A DNA stretch of 64,000 nt, taken from contig QPMI01000159.1 in the NCBI GenBank assembly GCA_004431415.1, positions 84,327 to 148,326 on the forward strand, given 5' to 3'. Below, piece by piece: positions 43,601 to 48,229 of this stretch; positions within the stretch are counted from its first letter, which is position 1; every line of letters starts with the position of its first letter. The DNA is from Cyanophora paradoxa (taxonomy: Eukaryota > Glaucocystophyceae > Cyanophorales > Cyanophoraceae). The position numbers and the translations under genes were made by a program. The notes under the pieces were generated by a model that was given only the letters and a program-made list of their open reading frames with translations, was not told where the DNA came from and searched no databases.

Positions 43601-46493
43601 GCTGACCGACCTCTCGACCTTCACCGACGAAACGGTCAAAGCCACATTGGAGTCGATGCTTCTCAGCGCCCGCGGCCTCAACGAGGTGCGTGACGTGGAG
43701 CAACGTTTAGAACAATTATATAATTAAGAACTGATGGCGATGTCGACGTCCTTGCGTGCAGATTTCCGATCCCGAGGCATTCACGAAAGTTGTACTGCCC
43801 GGCGTGCCGCTTACGAAGGTGCGCTACAATTTGCAACCTCAAAGCTGAAGCTTAAGATGGGTCGAGCGCGCTCACACTGCGTCGCCGTCGCTTGCGATGG
43901 CACAGGACGTGCAAACGATTCCCTACACGCTCACCTACGACGTGAACACGCACAAGGACTTCCAGCGCACGGTCGAGGAGAAGGGCACTTTCTCCAAGAC
44001 AGAGGTGCGGCAATATTATATGCATAGCGAACGCTGGACGCGCGTTCGCTGCCGCCGTTGCACGTGTGTCGAATTCACCCTGTGCGGGGGCAGACGGGCA
44101 CAATCAGCGGCGTCGGTCCCTACACGTTCCTCGACGGCGGCTTTGACATCGGCGATTACGCCAAACCCGGTGCGTACCCTGAAGCGAATTGCATTTATAG
44201 TTTTATATATGCATCCTTATCTTATTTCCAACGTCGGATAATGTCGATTGACCTTTCCTCGCGCAGGGCTCGAGGTGAATCTGGCGCCGGCTCTGACGCT
44301 CTCATAAATACTTGTACCAGTTACTCGAGAAACCTGTAATGAGCTTACGGCTGCCAATTTGCGCAGGTCGGGCGGTACGAGGTGCACGCACGCGAGGACC
44401 GCGAGAGCACCACCAAGACCGCGCACACCGAGGTGGAGAACATCAATCCCAACCAGGTAAGCTAGCGCGTGATTTCATACCCGGTCCGGGCTCTTCTTTC
44501 GACCTGATGCTATTTCGAATTCGCGCGCCGCGTGCAGACGCTTCTGCCTGGCGGGACCGAGCTTCCTAGCGGCTCCGCCAGCCTGACGCCCACTTCCAAA
44601 ATCAGCGGCACGCGGGTGCGCCCGGCCGCGGCCCCGACCCGGCCCTTGCGCATCTTTAGACTCGTGACTACTTTCGCTCGCATCTTCTGAACGCTCCCTT
44701 TCAACCGCAGGATCCGGTTTCGGAGACGCGGACCGACAAGGCCCAAATCTTTGTGCCCGAGAAGTTTATTCCGGGGTTCGTGCTTGCGTGTGCTCGCGTC
44801 CTGTCCATCCTATTTCTAATTATGCGTCCACATTCATCCCAGGGCAATCAACACGACCCCCGACTTTACGGCCTCGGCTCCCGGCCCCAAGTCCTGCATC
44901 ACGGTGCGTGCTGCAAGATCAGCCGCGATCGATCCCAACAAATCAGATCATCGGATTGAAGCTCCGCGCCGCCTCTACTCACGCTTGCTCATTGTTTGCA
45001 GGGCGATTGCTTGGCGCTGAAGGGTCCCAGCGTCAACTACTCCGCGCAGATATCAAGCATGTGCCGGTGCGTGTTAGCTGTTCTCTCTCATACAGCGTCC
45101 AGATCGCTGATCACGATGATCTGATGTCGCTACGTATATACGAATATGCGTAGCGACGATGGGAAGTGCGAGGTCCCGACGGACATGAAGTGCCCCCTTC
45201 CGCTGGACACGTCATCGGCCACTTCCAACACCAGCACCACCGCCACCGACACCAGCGGCACCACCAGCACCACCACCGACACCAGCGGCACCACCACCAC
45301 CACCGACACCAGCTCCACCACCACCGACAACAGCGGCACCACCAGTACCACCACCGACACCAGCGGCACCACCACCACCACCGACACCAGCACCACCACC
45401 ACCGACACCAGCGGCACCACCACCACCACCGACACCAGCACCACTACCACCGACACCAGCGGCACCACCGATACCACCAGCGGAGGAACGACATTGTATT
45501 ACGGAGGCTTCCCCTTGGTGTCATCCGAGAACGACTCCCGCTGCCTCACGCACGACGTTGAAAAGGGTATTCTTTCTTTCGACGAATGTGGCTACAAACA
45601 GTTTTATGACAATGTCAACGACAATGACCACATGGGTGCGCGCGCGTACAATCCATATATATTATATATGCATGGCACTATACCTCTGTTCTCTCCGTGC
45701 ATATATGGCTAGCTATATACGACTAAGCGCATGCATATGCGCATGCGCAGCTCTGGATCCTTATCAGCTCTGGGTGCAAGTACCAAACGTGAACACGGGG
45801 AAAACGGTCATGATGAACTGGGGCAGCGGAGCTGTCCTTCAAACGACAGGAGGTCCGTGAAAGTCCGACATGCTAGAGCTCGCTGCGCGTACACCTGGCT
45901 TCAGCATGCGCAGTAATAGTGTAAAACTGATTACTACACATCATCCCCTGCACTTGATAACGTGTAACCCAACGTTAACGAAATAATGCAGGGATCTCCG
46001 AGACGCACGAGGCGGGTGATCAGGTGGTGGCTTCGGCCAACATCGGGTGGGAGGGCGTGGCAGGGGTCGAAGGGACATCCTTCCACGACGCGGGCACTGC
46101 GGCCGCCCTTCTAAAGATCACCCCGCCCGGCATGACACTGCGTTTCGGAGATGCGGACTCGCTCTGCGTCAAAGATGGAGGAGTCAACACCCTTCCCACG
46201 CTGTGCGTCGCATTTTCATTCGCGCTTTGAAATCGATAATGCATGTACTACGGTAGCATGCGTATGCACCTTCGGCTCTGATAATGAGCTTTTCGGATCG
46301 ACTCGGCAGGGCCGCTTGCACGGCCGATGCGTCGGTACGTCGTGATCACAGTCTAGATCTAGATCAACGCGAGCTTTATTTGAGAATATTAATATGTGTG
46401 TCTCGTTAATCTTATCTTGCATACGTGTCGACGTCGCAGGGAATCCATTTCGCCGATTTTAATGCTTACCCGCTTCCGCCGAAATTCTACTGC
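31646..46493 (+). CDS. Lectin-module gene, copy 2, interrupted by two viral elements
   Basis: Tandem paralogue of the gene at 20985. Exon 1 (31646-31870) matches copy 1 almost residue for residue, as do the Thr/Ser-rich exon 2 and exon 3, which ends at 32421. The third intron spans 32422-42839 because a complete Polinton lies in it; the next exon begins at 42840 and continues the same frame (T-YTDPYKQTKTFDA). Exons then follow copy 1 to about 45,230, where copy 2 has a long Thr-coding minisatellite. Ricin-B-like modules continue (SRCLTHDVEKGILSFDECG; ADSLCVKDGG). Homology to host sequence is lost near 46,490, where element 2 begins, so the 3' end is missing or displaced. If introns are spliced as predicted the gene remains translatable up to there. 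Confidence 0.55.
32500..32958. repeat. Left terminal inverted repeat of element 1
   Basis: About 460 bp matching the complement of 42436-42837. The outer 95 bp are about 90% identical; a central block is divergent, then identity rises again (CTAGGTAGTATCTAACGTCT; GATCGATCTTGCAAAAGATA). This copy carries about 70 bp extra near 32,870-32,935. The inner end is at AGTCCAAGTTTAG. The outer part is C-rich on this strand. Confidence 0.9.
32927..33559 (-). CDS. Element 1 hypothetical protein, 210 aa
   Basis: Not recognised. Starts MVRSTSGFLGAASRKL, Lys/Ser/Thr/Pro-rich, with KTKKSKTSKLKD and long low-complexity stretches and no hydrophobic segment. The C-terminus (LSGFTKLGLRHRWE) runs about 30 nt into the left inverted repeat. 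Lying between the repeat and the penton gene, it may be a virion core or DNA-condensing protein, but that is only a guess from charge and position. Confidence 0.7.
   Translation of the reverse strand: MVRSTSGFLGAASRKLTNSPNKKNNIEFLSGDTESYPLVRRTAGGEGASIDFALTADENAILDKIPNSRTKKSKTSKLKDTDDGPLYVSETGNRSRYFIKTVTGLKTISKKRAGDLIAGIAVETKMENKILNEPIVKTKIEKKLSPPSSAVPAKTIVAIPEVDENASELPVANTSILRIASSSADPVGPSIEYKPLLSGFTKLGLRHRWE
33622..34497 (-). CDS. Penton / minor capsid protein, element 1
   Basis: 291 aa. The N-terminus MKLRVNVDSRDRFEG...FKINLPRALANVKSARIESLEL is the hallmark of Polinton/PLV minor capsid (penton, single jelly-roll) proteins, and the rest alternates short hydrophobic beta strands (FTLTFSTLELANLLGF; FSFVIEFEIEDSS). 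Pentons occupy the icosahedral vertices. It is transcribed divergently from the major capsid gene, with 41 AT-rich nt between start codons. Element 2 encodes two proteins with the same N-terminal pattern. Confidence 0.8.
   Translation of the reverse strand: MKLRVNVDSRDRFEGMSSNFKINLPRALANVKSARIESLELFHNMYNLAADASITTITLDPSNVIKTRSNLFRAGSYTPTSLTNYMNVLLKTQQYSYLGSTYQRKFLTVFDDVSMKITILCESEFTLTFSTLELANLLGFTKAVTDSAEQLDTPITVDAVDYAFAIVGDIPVDLLYHTYLFLHIDQIRGSIHTINNWSNTSLAKIHIDAKFGELIKYTSDERVPVSVDHNSELEQLDVSIRYFNGFTAAINTEFSFVIEFEIEDSSYTKASLRSSIRNTDSEFHPFDRSFA
34539..35768 (+). CDS. Major capsid protein (double jelly-roll), element 1
   Basis: 409 aa, beta-rich with Gly/Asn loops. It begins MAQAGTTLKELLTTKGSNEL, has PFLETIRPRGNSYGFAQTAA and a characteristic C-terminal strand DFHVLRHNVLVINSYQMSTL. 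The C-terminal pattern (h-x-L-x-H-N-h-h-h-I) recurs at the end of element 2's capsid gene. Length is in the range expected for Polinton/PLV major capsid proteins, which form pseudo-hexameric trimers. The call rests on position (next to penton and ATPase) plus this pattern rather than on a diagnostic motif. The stop codon directly abuts the ATPase start (TAGATG), indicating co-expression. Confidence 0.8.
   Translation: MAQAGTTLKELLTTKGSNELYLSPGLTVGVSPKFKPFLETIRPRGNSYGFAQTAAFDLPRKQLLNGVSLYFKVTVAGGAAASVLPNGAGAFIENVRFVHGSFKMVIPGDWLTVNALIDNSVASAQAFASSYGFGKDAALEILDASREYVLKIPSQLWDNSYFPLLALADMPTVEIDFRSAGVIGTVADAIATLTDCALVCQFVNIPSEEAESMLKSANESGGIRIPFTEIISKRSRQLKTDDAGNAVEISLANVSGLVHAILMTVRNANHLGTRNHNSFAGNGNALKIDSFEIMHNNRTLDISNKPISGFVSSCYHIPTQYRGATTGNSALGFEDGNVYGIVLSKSGKDSLHNAVLGYTDFFNSSSSYCSLTVTGCTNAAPAVVDFHVLRHNVLVINSYQMSTLKVSNF
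35769..36473 (+). CDS. Genome-packaging ATPase (FtsK/HerA type), element 1
   Basis: 234 aa. Walker A FVGPTNSGKSTYVKHVL at about residues 20-36, Walker B KIAIVLDDLLD at about 96-106, and the sensor-like STQRLCGISPTIRRNCEYV region, all typical of Polinton, adenovirus-IVa2-like and NCLDV A32 packaging ATPases. It pumps the genome into the preformed capsid. It starts on the base after the capsid stop, so there is no spacer. Its closest relative in the window is 55557-56423. Confidence 0.92.
   Translation: MDIKLFDPTEIKLPKRFLFVGPTNSGKSTYVKHVLNAVSNQLDDIYVFSTTAFTGQWDDTTRKSNIYEEWDPVSVESLLERQKERRRKKDDRKIAIVLDDLLDNDLVNVHSDRLMQKLFTSGRHYNTTLFISTQRLCGISPTIRRNCEYVCFSSILSNIKEFDCVFAEYNAGASRAVLMRLFLEWGHSYQVLIFEAATVDRVYSVDKSSGDFSALLRFVHARKRPGQKPVTNPV
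36641..36889 (-). CDS. Small AP2-like DNA-binding protein, element 1
   Basis: About 82 aa from MTDINLPIYVAFAIQQHIEY. The C-terminal half, HYVRVSLDKRTDKWKAETK followed by INGCRKIIGYYDSFEDAYKD, matches the AP2 domain pattern (G/V-x-V/S...K..KW.A.I..NGK...LGyFds.EdA). AP2 domains in viruses are often attached to HNH homing endonucleases, but no HNH is seen here. The frame stays open upstream to 37018, overlapping the integrase 3' end, so a longer start is possible. Another minus frame (36480-36696) between this gene and the ATPase is of unknown status. Confidence 0.5.
   Translation of the reverse strand: MTDINLPIYVAFAIQQHIEYLLLKHCRRRIHRPTNHYVRVSLDKRTDKWKAETKINGCRKIIGYYDSFEDAYKDQTSKSRFN
36939..37895 (-). 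CDS. Retroviral-type (rve) integrase, element 1
   Basis: About 318 aa from MCVTIRRMYTITAPPGAW. DDE core: first Asp in WQIDVLFIGRYRLF, second in GFSGDNGFN, third position Asp instead of Glu in NKLGIIDRFARTLRALI. C-terminal basic/SH3-like region (NMPKPGTEVQILEPKP; DKNRVRLITKQGVEISRRV). It joins the linear viral DNA to a host target and generates the 5-bp duplication. The open frame continues up to 38018, but that part overlaps the AT-hook gene on the other strand, so I start at 37895. This leaves almost no N-terminal zinc-finger region. The third catalytic residue Asp also occurs in some polinton-like integrases, as far as I know. Confidence 0.85.
   Translation of the reverse strand: MCVTIRRMYTITAPPGAWQIDVLFIGRYRLFAAVEIATRFAVVRKLETFKQLPKMIEQLPGIWGFSGDNGFNTAAIRAMAEDNSLKMHTDVAKDDHISKGNKLGIIDRFARTLRALIQADTEARGSPHFLSRLPAILKAYNETAHSAFGEERSPTWMRENTQVAEQLHQVRQRQNDIERENTNMPKPGTEVQILEPKPSVFAKGLAKPSKETYVVAGVDKNRVRLITKQGVEISRRVKPSEIRAPQELPDQSKIERATARSKQDRQLRREGLVETKTYAGQNLKDRELKKLEIAAEPLLRAGAKPAGYYAKRIQGRSA
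37973..38263 (+). CDS. Small basic AT-hook protein, element 1
   Basis: 96 aa, strongly basic. An AT-hook (RKRGRPPKSK) near residues 9-18 binds the AT-rich minor groove. It is followed by an Arg/Lys/Glu/Tyr helix, ARYHSDEEFRKRKLQATYEY and QERNIDRKREQCRNYRRRQR. The protein at 53698-54111 in element 2 has the same two parts (GRPKK hook plus RYQDDEEYREKIREKAREY), so this is a shared family. Possible roles are genome condensation in the capsid or transcription regulation. Confidence 0.7.
   Translation: MEIENCLARKRGRPPKSKSPEVIEEMKKKRSAAVKARYHSDEEFRKRKLQATYEYQERNIDRKREQCRNYRRRQRQLLLTLLEKFGAQSVEVVSAA
38294..42337 (-). CDS. Protein-primed family B DNA polymerase (pPolB), element 1
   Basis: 1347 aa. 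Replicates the linear genome from the TIR ends using a terminal protein primer. A long N-terminal region typical of Polintons precedes the enzyme (NVEAPDNMCFTYSVLSA; YGHFVWIKNVSRMF; a CxxC...H...C finger at about 396-418). Exonuclease: ExoI YDFETLAM near 455, an inserted HNH/EndoVII-like WDHDHDNGDFKGAACCGCN near 565, ExoII HNARGFDSHLL near 600, ExoIII YMKLDITLLADVF near 830. Polymerase: motif A YIDANSLYGYAM near 912, motif B LKTNALYGKNMEN near 1075, motif C TDTDSLILRI near 1174. All catalytic residues are present. The start lies about 100 nt inside the right TIR. Confidence 0.95.
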   Translation of the reverse strand: MNQIDRRRQISLLKQQIVGLAQNLYDRRRIHGLYRNKLLRISSPGSRTRFATLQRTADLLSLLAAVVGQTRRASERTVQIIIAENQAELVTLFNELPDLPYEELAGDGSRETALDGIYALESAAIIRPNGLRVTSLASYLTNTPEFKAKFERFIAERLNSANESRMGLSIKVYAKGIFKHRQNGTEGFTNRFKTDEISEDQFYRILPGANIEVELRDRCVEIDGRAEQENDSWELETWTYFYIQSLEHVRAVGGASFELPTWISKKNAVINVEAPDNMCFTYSVLSAKFPIDRHAQRAAKYRQHLSTIDTSMLSYPVPLDSKIFRRFEEANNLNLCVYVADNEKQDITPYYISAAREAIPLLYVTGEGSYGHFVWIKNVSRMFARPGIDKNARSYCLACQKGFRGDDALQKHIEEDRCLERDEHGRDVLPKPDRSTLKFLNHANTITARYVGAYDFETLAMSTNSVKNGKTDEIACQIPAVVGCLITGNDDTKYWHVNSGRRCEERFIEWLDSMEPTLKKGLNASVPAIKTDDAKQTFDSATSCYICNVEFSEKIKKVWDHDHDNGDFKGAACCGCNRRRCKSKRVFLLAHNARGFDSHLLIRAIAKGSVKRQAAHIEFKKKLNEKLEATRARLEKTYQTQSVREWTMNKLSITAEEYEKRVPGFIKNQLVKEKIKIEKSETPLSNRFEVMFQNSEKMSQIEYGIYVFRDSMQHLSATLEKLAASLPDHLKKQTRELCPDLETFNLMTRKGIYPYSYVNSWKRLADRKLPSIESFNNDLKNEKCKPEDYEHAQKVWKKLKCKTLLEYTIAYMKLDITLLADVFQAYRETSRATDGIDPAYYMSLPGFSWDAALKYTGGQLQLLHEGQEDMFRFFETGIRGGISMVSNRYAKANNKDMVDYDPSKPSVYLFYIDANSLYGYAMLEKHPIGDFKWVDPETFDLDGFDYDGDIGATLEIDAYIPDELHEKFSDYPIAPVAMSVEPLMLSTLQQDMINKDCVQMKTRKLIPCLLPLKKYVVDGRLLKFYRAHGLVVSKIHRIIMYKQCAWMKPYVEKNAEMRQAATFDHVRDLFKLKTNALYGKNMENVRKHCDAELVTDGDRLSKIAAQPNLLKQIVKYDEDLVFISKRKSQVKLNKPIYSGFSVLEMSKLHMFKMYYEQLKPLWGQRVKLLATDTDSLILRIETDDLYADLKKISHILDVSKYPDTHRFFAGMSEEEIATMKKKSTALGNFKDECNGKQMVEFIANRPKSYWYQIDSGKQERRCKGISKSFADQLTRERYIDCVLGKDVDGQKKYLSCEVNGIRGMRSKKHRVYVQETSKQALHPLDTKRWLCDDGVETLALGHWRTRI
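42436..42837. repeat. Right terminal inverted repeat of element 1
   Basis: About 400 bp, complement of 32500-32958. It ends CACTATCTCCTTTTTTTC followed by the duplicated AGGTA. Read in the direction of the host gene, the terminal CTCCTTTTTTTCAG|GT is a textbook polypyrimidine tract and splice acceptor. Confidence 0.9.
42820..42842 (+). promoter_or_regulatory. Splice acceptor formed by virus end plus target duplication
   Basis: Seven T residues and CAG at 42830-42839 directly precede the host exon that starts at 42840. The AG comes from the target duplication and the T tract from the viral repeat. Using this acceptor with the host donor at 32422 restores the codon (AC|G) and the reading frame found in copy 1. 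Confidence 0.75.
45233..45480 (+). repeat. Coding minisatellite (Thr-rich) in lectin copy 2
   Basis: About 250 bp of units built from ACCACCGACACCAGC and GGCACCACC, encoding TDTSGTTTTTDTS-type mucin-like repeats. Copy 1 has only one such unit (ATDTSG) at the corresponding place near 24,450. The expansion is in frame and is likely a site for O-glycosylation. Confidence 0.85.
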
Positions 46494-46805
46494 TCGCTGG
46501 GTGGTCACCCCCACCAATTGCGCGACCTTCCCGCGACCATTTTCAATAAGCACATTTTCAGCATCACGAATCTCAGTCACAAAATCACAAATTCGCACTG
46601 AGCCACATTGTATTTTTCAAACATCTAACTCCTCCTTACTGAAACCAATCACAAAAACCTACATATAATCTTCTCTCTAATCCCTTACCATTTTCAGTAA
46701 GCCTTTATTCCGCCTTCCGATCTCTCAGTAAGGACAGTAAGACCCTATTTTTTGCGTAATGTTCCTGATCCTTGTCGAACTGTTTTCAGTAGTCCAATTT
46801 GAAAA

Positions 46806-46826
46806 ATCAAGGTGAGCCCCACCGAT
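46806..46826 (+). promoter_or_regulatory. Repeated upstream block, copy 1
   Basis: ATCAAGGTGAGCCCCACCGA starts a region of about 85 nt upstream of the zinc-ribbon gene; ATCAAGGTAAGCCCCACCGA recurs at 47308 upstream of the next gene. Both blocks also share CCCACTAT(A/G)CAAG about 60 nt further on. Here that is followed by TATAAAG next to the start codon. Probable duplicated viral promoter. Confidence 0.5.
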
Positions 46827-46892
46827 AGGTTAAATTAACTTATATAGTGCGTATATCCCCACTTAAAGATTTCCCACTATACAAGTATAAAG

Positions 46893-47216
46893 ATGCCGGG
46901 TAATCAGCTCCCCTTACCTAAAAGTAAACTGTGCAATGTGTGCAAAGAGGTCAAGCCTGCATCGTGGTTCCCTTTGCGCAAGTGCAAGTCGGGAAATATA
47001 ACATTATATTGGAGATGCATAGAGTGCCACCGTGACTATCAAAATGATCACTATCACAATGTCTTAAAAACGCGTCCGAAAATCGAAGTACAATCGAAGA
47101 TATGCCCGGATTGCAAGATTGAGAAGCCTGCAAGCGAGTATAATAAAAAGCAAAGTACGAAGGATGGTCTCTACTATAAATGCCGACAGTGTTATAGTGA
47201 GACTCGGACGAGCTAA
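46893..47216 (+). CDS. Double zinc-ribbon protein, element 2
   Basis: 107 aa with two copies of one Cys4 module: LCNVCKEVKPASWFPLRKCK then YWRCIECHRDYQ, and KICPDCKIEKPASEYNKKQS then YYKCRQCYSETR. The CxxC-(16-20)-CxxC spacing and the KP..F/Y element are those of zinc ribbons found at the N-terminus of phage and viral HNH nucleases and as stand-alone proteins. Likely binds nucleic acid. The start is chosen at the Met just after TATAAAG. Frame is intact. Confidence 0.65.
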   Translation: MPGNQLPLPKSKLCNVCKEVKPASWFPLRKCKSGNITLYWRCIECHRDYQNDHYHNVLKTRPKIEVQSKICPDCKIEKPASEYNKKQSTKDGLYYKCRQCYSETRTS

Positions 47217-47251
47217 TTTATGATTTTAAAATGAGATTTATATTTTTTAAA

Positions 47252-47304
47252 GCAAGTTTGTGCATGAGCAAGCATGCCGAAAATGCCCACCTGCACAAAC
47301 TTGC
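47252..47304. terminator. 13-bp perfect inverted repeat between two viral genes
   Basis: GCAAGTTTGTGCA and its exact complement TGCACAAACTTGC with a 27-nt loop, 35 nt after the zinc-ribbon stop codon and before the upstream block of the next gene. Positions fit a 3'-end hairpin such as those that end transcripts in some large DNA viruses; function is inferred. Confidence 0.5.
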
Positions 47305-47307
47305 GAG

Positions 47308-47327
47308 ATCAAGGTAAGCCCCACCGA
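47308..47327 (+). promoter_or_regulatory. Repeated upstream block, copy 2
   Basis: ATCAAGGTAAGCCCCACCGA, second copy of the block at 46806, about 130 nt before the S-adenosylmethionine decarboxylase start. Note the GGTAAG/GGTGAG core, which also resembles a splice donor. Confidence 0.5.
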
Positions 47328-47457
47328 CAAAGTACGACGATAGACCACGTTAAAATACACTCGCGCCCCGCCCACTATGCAAGATACATGCGAACAACAT
47401 GCATGATCTATGAAAAATGATAAAATGAACAGGGTAAAAATATCGACTTAAATAATA

Positions 47458-47850
47458 ATGGATTCCCGATACCGCGGCTACCACGTTATGCTCGACTATA
47501 TAACCGAGCCGTTTACTGAGTCCCCGGAGGCATGCGCCGAGTGGATCACAGCGAACCTATCGCAATATATCACAGATCGCAATATGCGCATCGTGCACCA
47601 GCACACATGCATTTTCGATGGCTGTAATTCCCCTCCCGGTTTCGCGATTGGCTTTCTATTAGATGAGTCGCATGCCACAGCTCACTCTTATAGCGACCAG
47701 GGGCTATTAGCGATCGATATCTTTACATGCGGCTCAAATGCCGAAGCGAAGACAATGGGTATAGCACAGGACATTAACGATCTCATACAGGAAAGGCTGA
47801 AAGTGCGAAAGTGGGACTTACAGGTCGAGCAAAGGTTCCCAATTTCATAA
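47458..47850 (+). CDS. speD: S-adenosylmethionine decarboxylase proenzyme, bacterial type
   Basis: 130 aa, the size of the short SpeD class. Key segment GFLLDESHATAHSYSDQGLLAIDIFTCG: the ESH motif supplies the Ser that becomes the pyruvoyl cofactor after self-cleavage, the following His and the IDIFTCG Cys correspond to the processing and catalytic residues of the family. The N-terminal part (GYHVMLDY...) also fits. The enzyme makes decarboxylated S-adenosylmethionine, the aminopropyl donor for spermidine. Polyamines neutralise DNA in capsids, so a viral role in genome packaging or host polyamine control is possible. No ornithine decarboxylase or spermidine synthase is seen nearby. The frame is intact. 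Confidence 0.85.
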   Translation: MDSRYRGYHVMLDYITEPFTESPEACAEWITANLSQYITDRNMRIVHQHTCIFDGCNSPPGFAIGFLLDESHATAHSYSDQGLLAIDIFTCGSNAEAKTMGIAQDINDLIQERLKVRKWDLQVEQRFPIS

Positions 47851-47875
47851 AAAATGAAAAAAACGACAGATATAT

Positions 47876-48190
47876 TTAATGCTCCTTGATCGGAAACTTG
47901 CCCATTAGCGGGTGATCGAGACCCATGACATACCAGGATTTCATAACGGGATCCCAGCGGGCTTTCTCAGCCTTCGCTTGATCCTTAAATTCATAAGGAA
48001 TATCGAGGTAAACCTTCACGTTTCTTTGATACACTTGCTCATAGCTTAGAGTTTTGAACTGAGAGCATAGAGAGTGATCTTTCTTCGTGACATACCAGCA
48101 TGAATTCTCACGATCCCACTTTCCACCGAGGGATTTCGCAACGTCTTTTTTATCATACGGAATGTCCACGAAATGCTTTTCACCCTCCAT
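47876..48190 (-). CDS. Tandem DUF5710 protein, element 2
   Basis: 104 aa made of two copies of one module: FVDIPYDKKDVAKSLGGKWD...CWYVTKKDH and YLDIPYEFKDQAKAEKARWD...SWYVMGLDH. The pattern (h-h-D-h-P-Y..K..AK..GarWD...k.WYv) is that of DUF5710, usually a single domain attached to plasmid or phage primases and nucleases; its function is unknown, possibly nucleic-acid binding. A stand-alone tandem is notable. Preceded on its strand by the CCGAAATTATTTTCTCCGGT promoter motif 14 nt from the start. Confidence 0.75.
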   Translation of the reverse strand: MEGEKHFVDIPYDKKDVAKSLGGKWDRENSCWYVTKKDHSLCSQFKTLSYEQVYQRNVKVYLDIPYEFKDQAKAEKARWDPVMKSWYVMGLDHPLMGKFPIKEH

Positions 48191-48203
48191 CTCTTTTATA
48201 TTT

Positions 48204-48223
48204 ACCGGAGAAAATAATTTCGG
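48204..48223 (-). promoter_or_regulatory. Viral promoter motif (a), upstream of DUF5710 gene
   Basis: ACCGGAGAAAATAATTTCGG on the plus strand (gene sense: CCGAAATTATTTTCTCCGGT). The identical 20-mer occurs at 53552-53571 in front of the polymerase gene, and shorter versions at 54120 and 54699. It ends about 14 nt before the start codon. Confidence 0.65.
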
Positions 48224-48229
48224 GGTTTG

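Noticed and set aside
45130-45477. Val/Ser-rich minus-strand ORF (115 codons)
   Set aside because: Antisense of the Thr-coding minisatellite; a repeat artefact.
46396-46668. Short plus-strand ORF at the left edge of element 2
   Set aside because: Spans the host/virus junction, with no motif; probably chance.
46494-46700. Terminal inverted repeat of element 2
   Set aside because: GGTGGTCACCCCCACC is an imperfect palindrome, but without the right end no TIR or target duplication can be shown.
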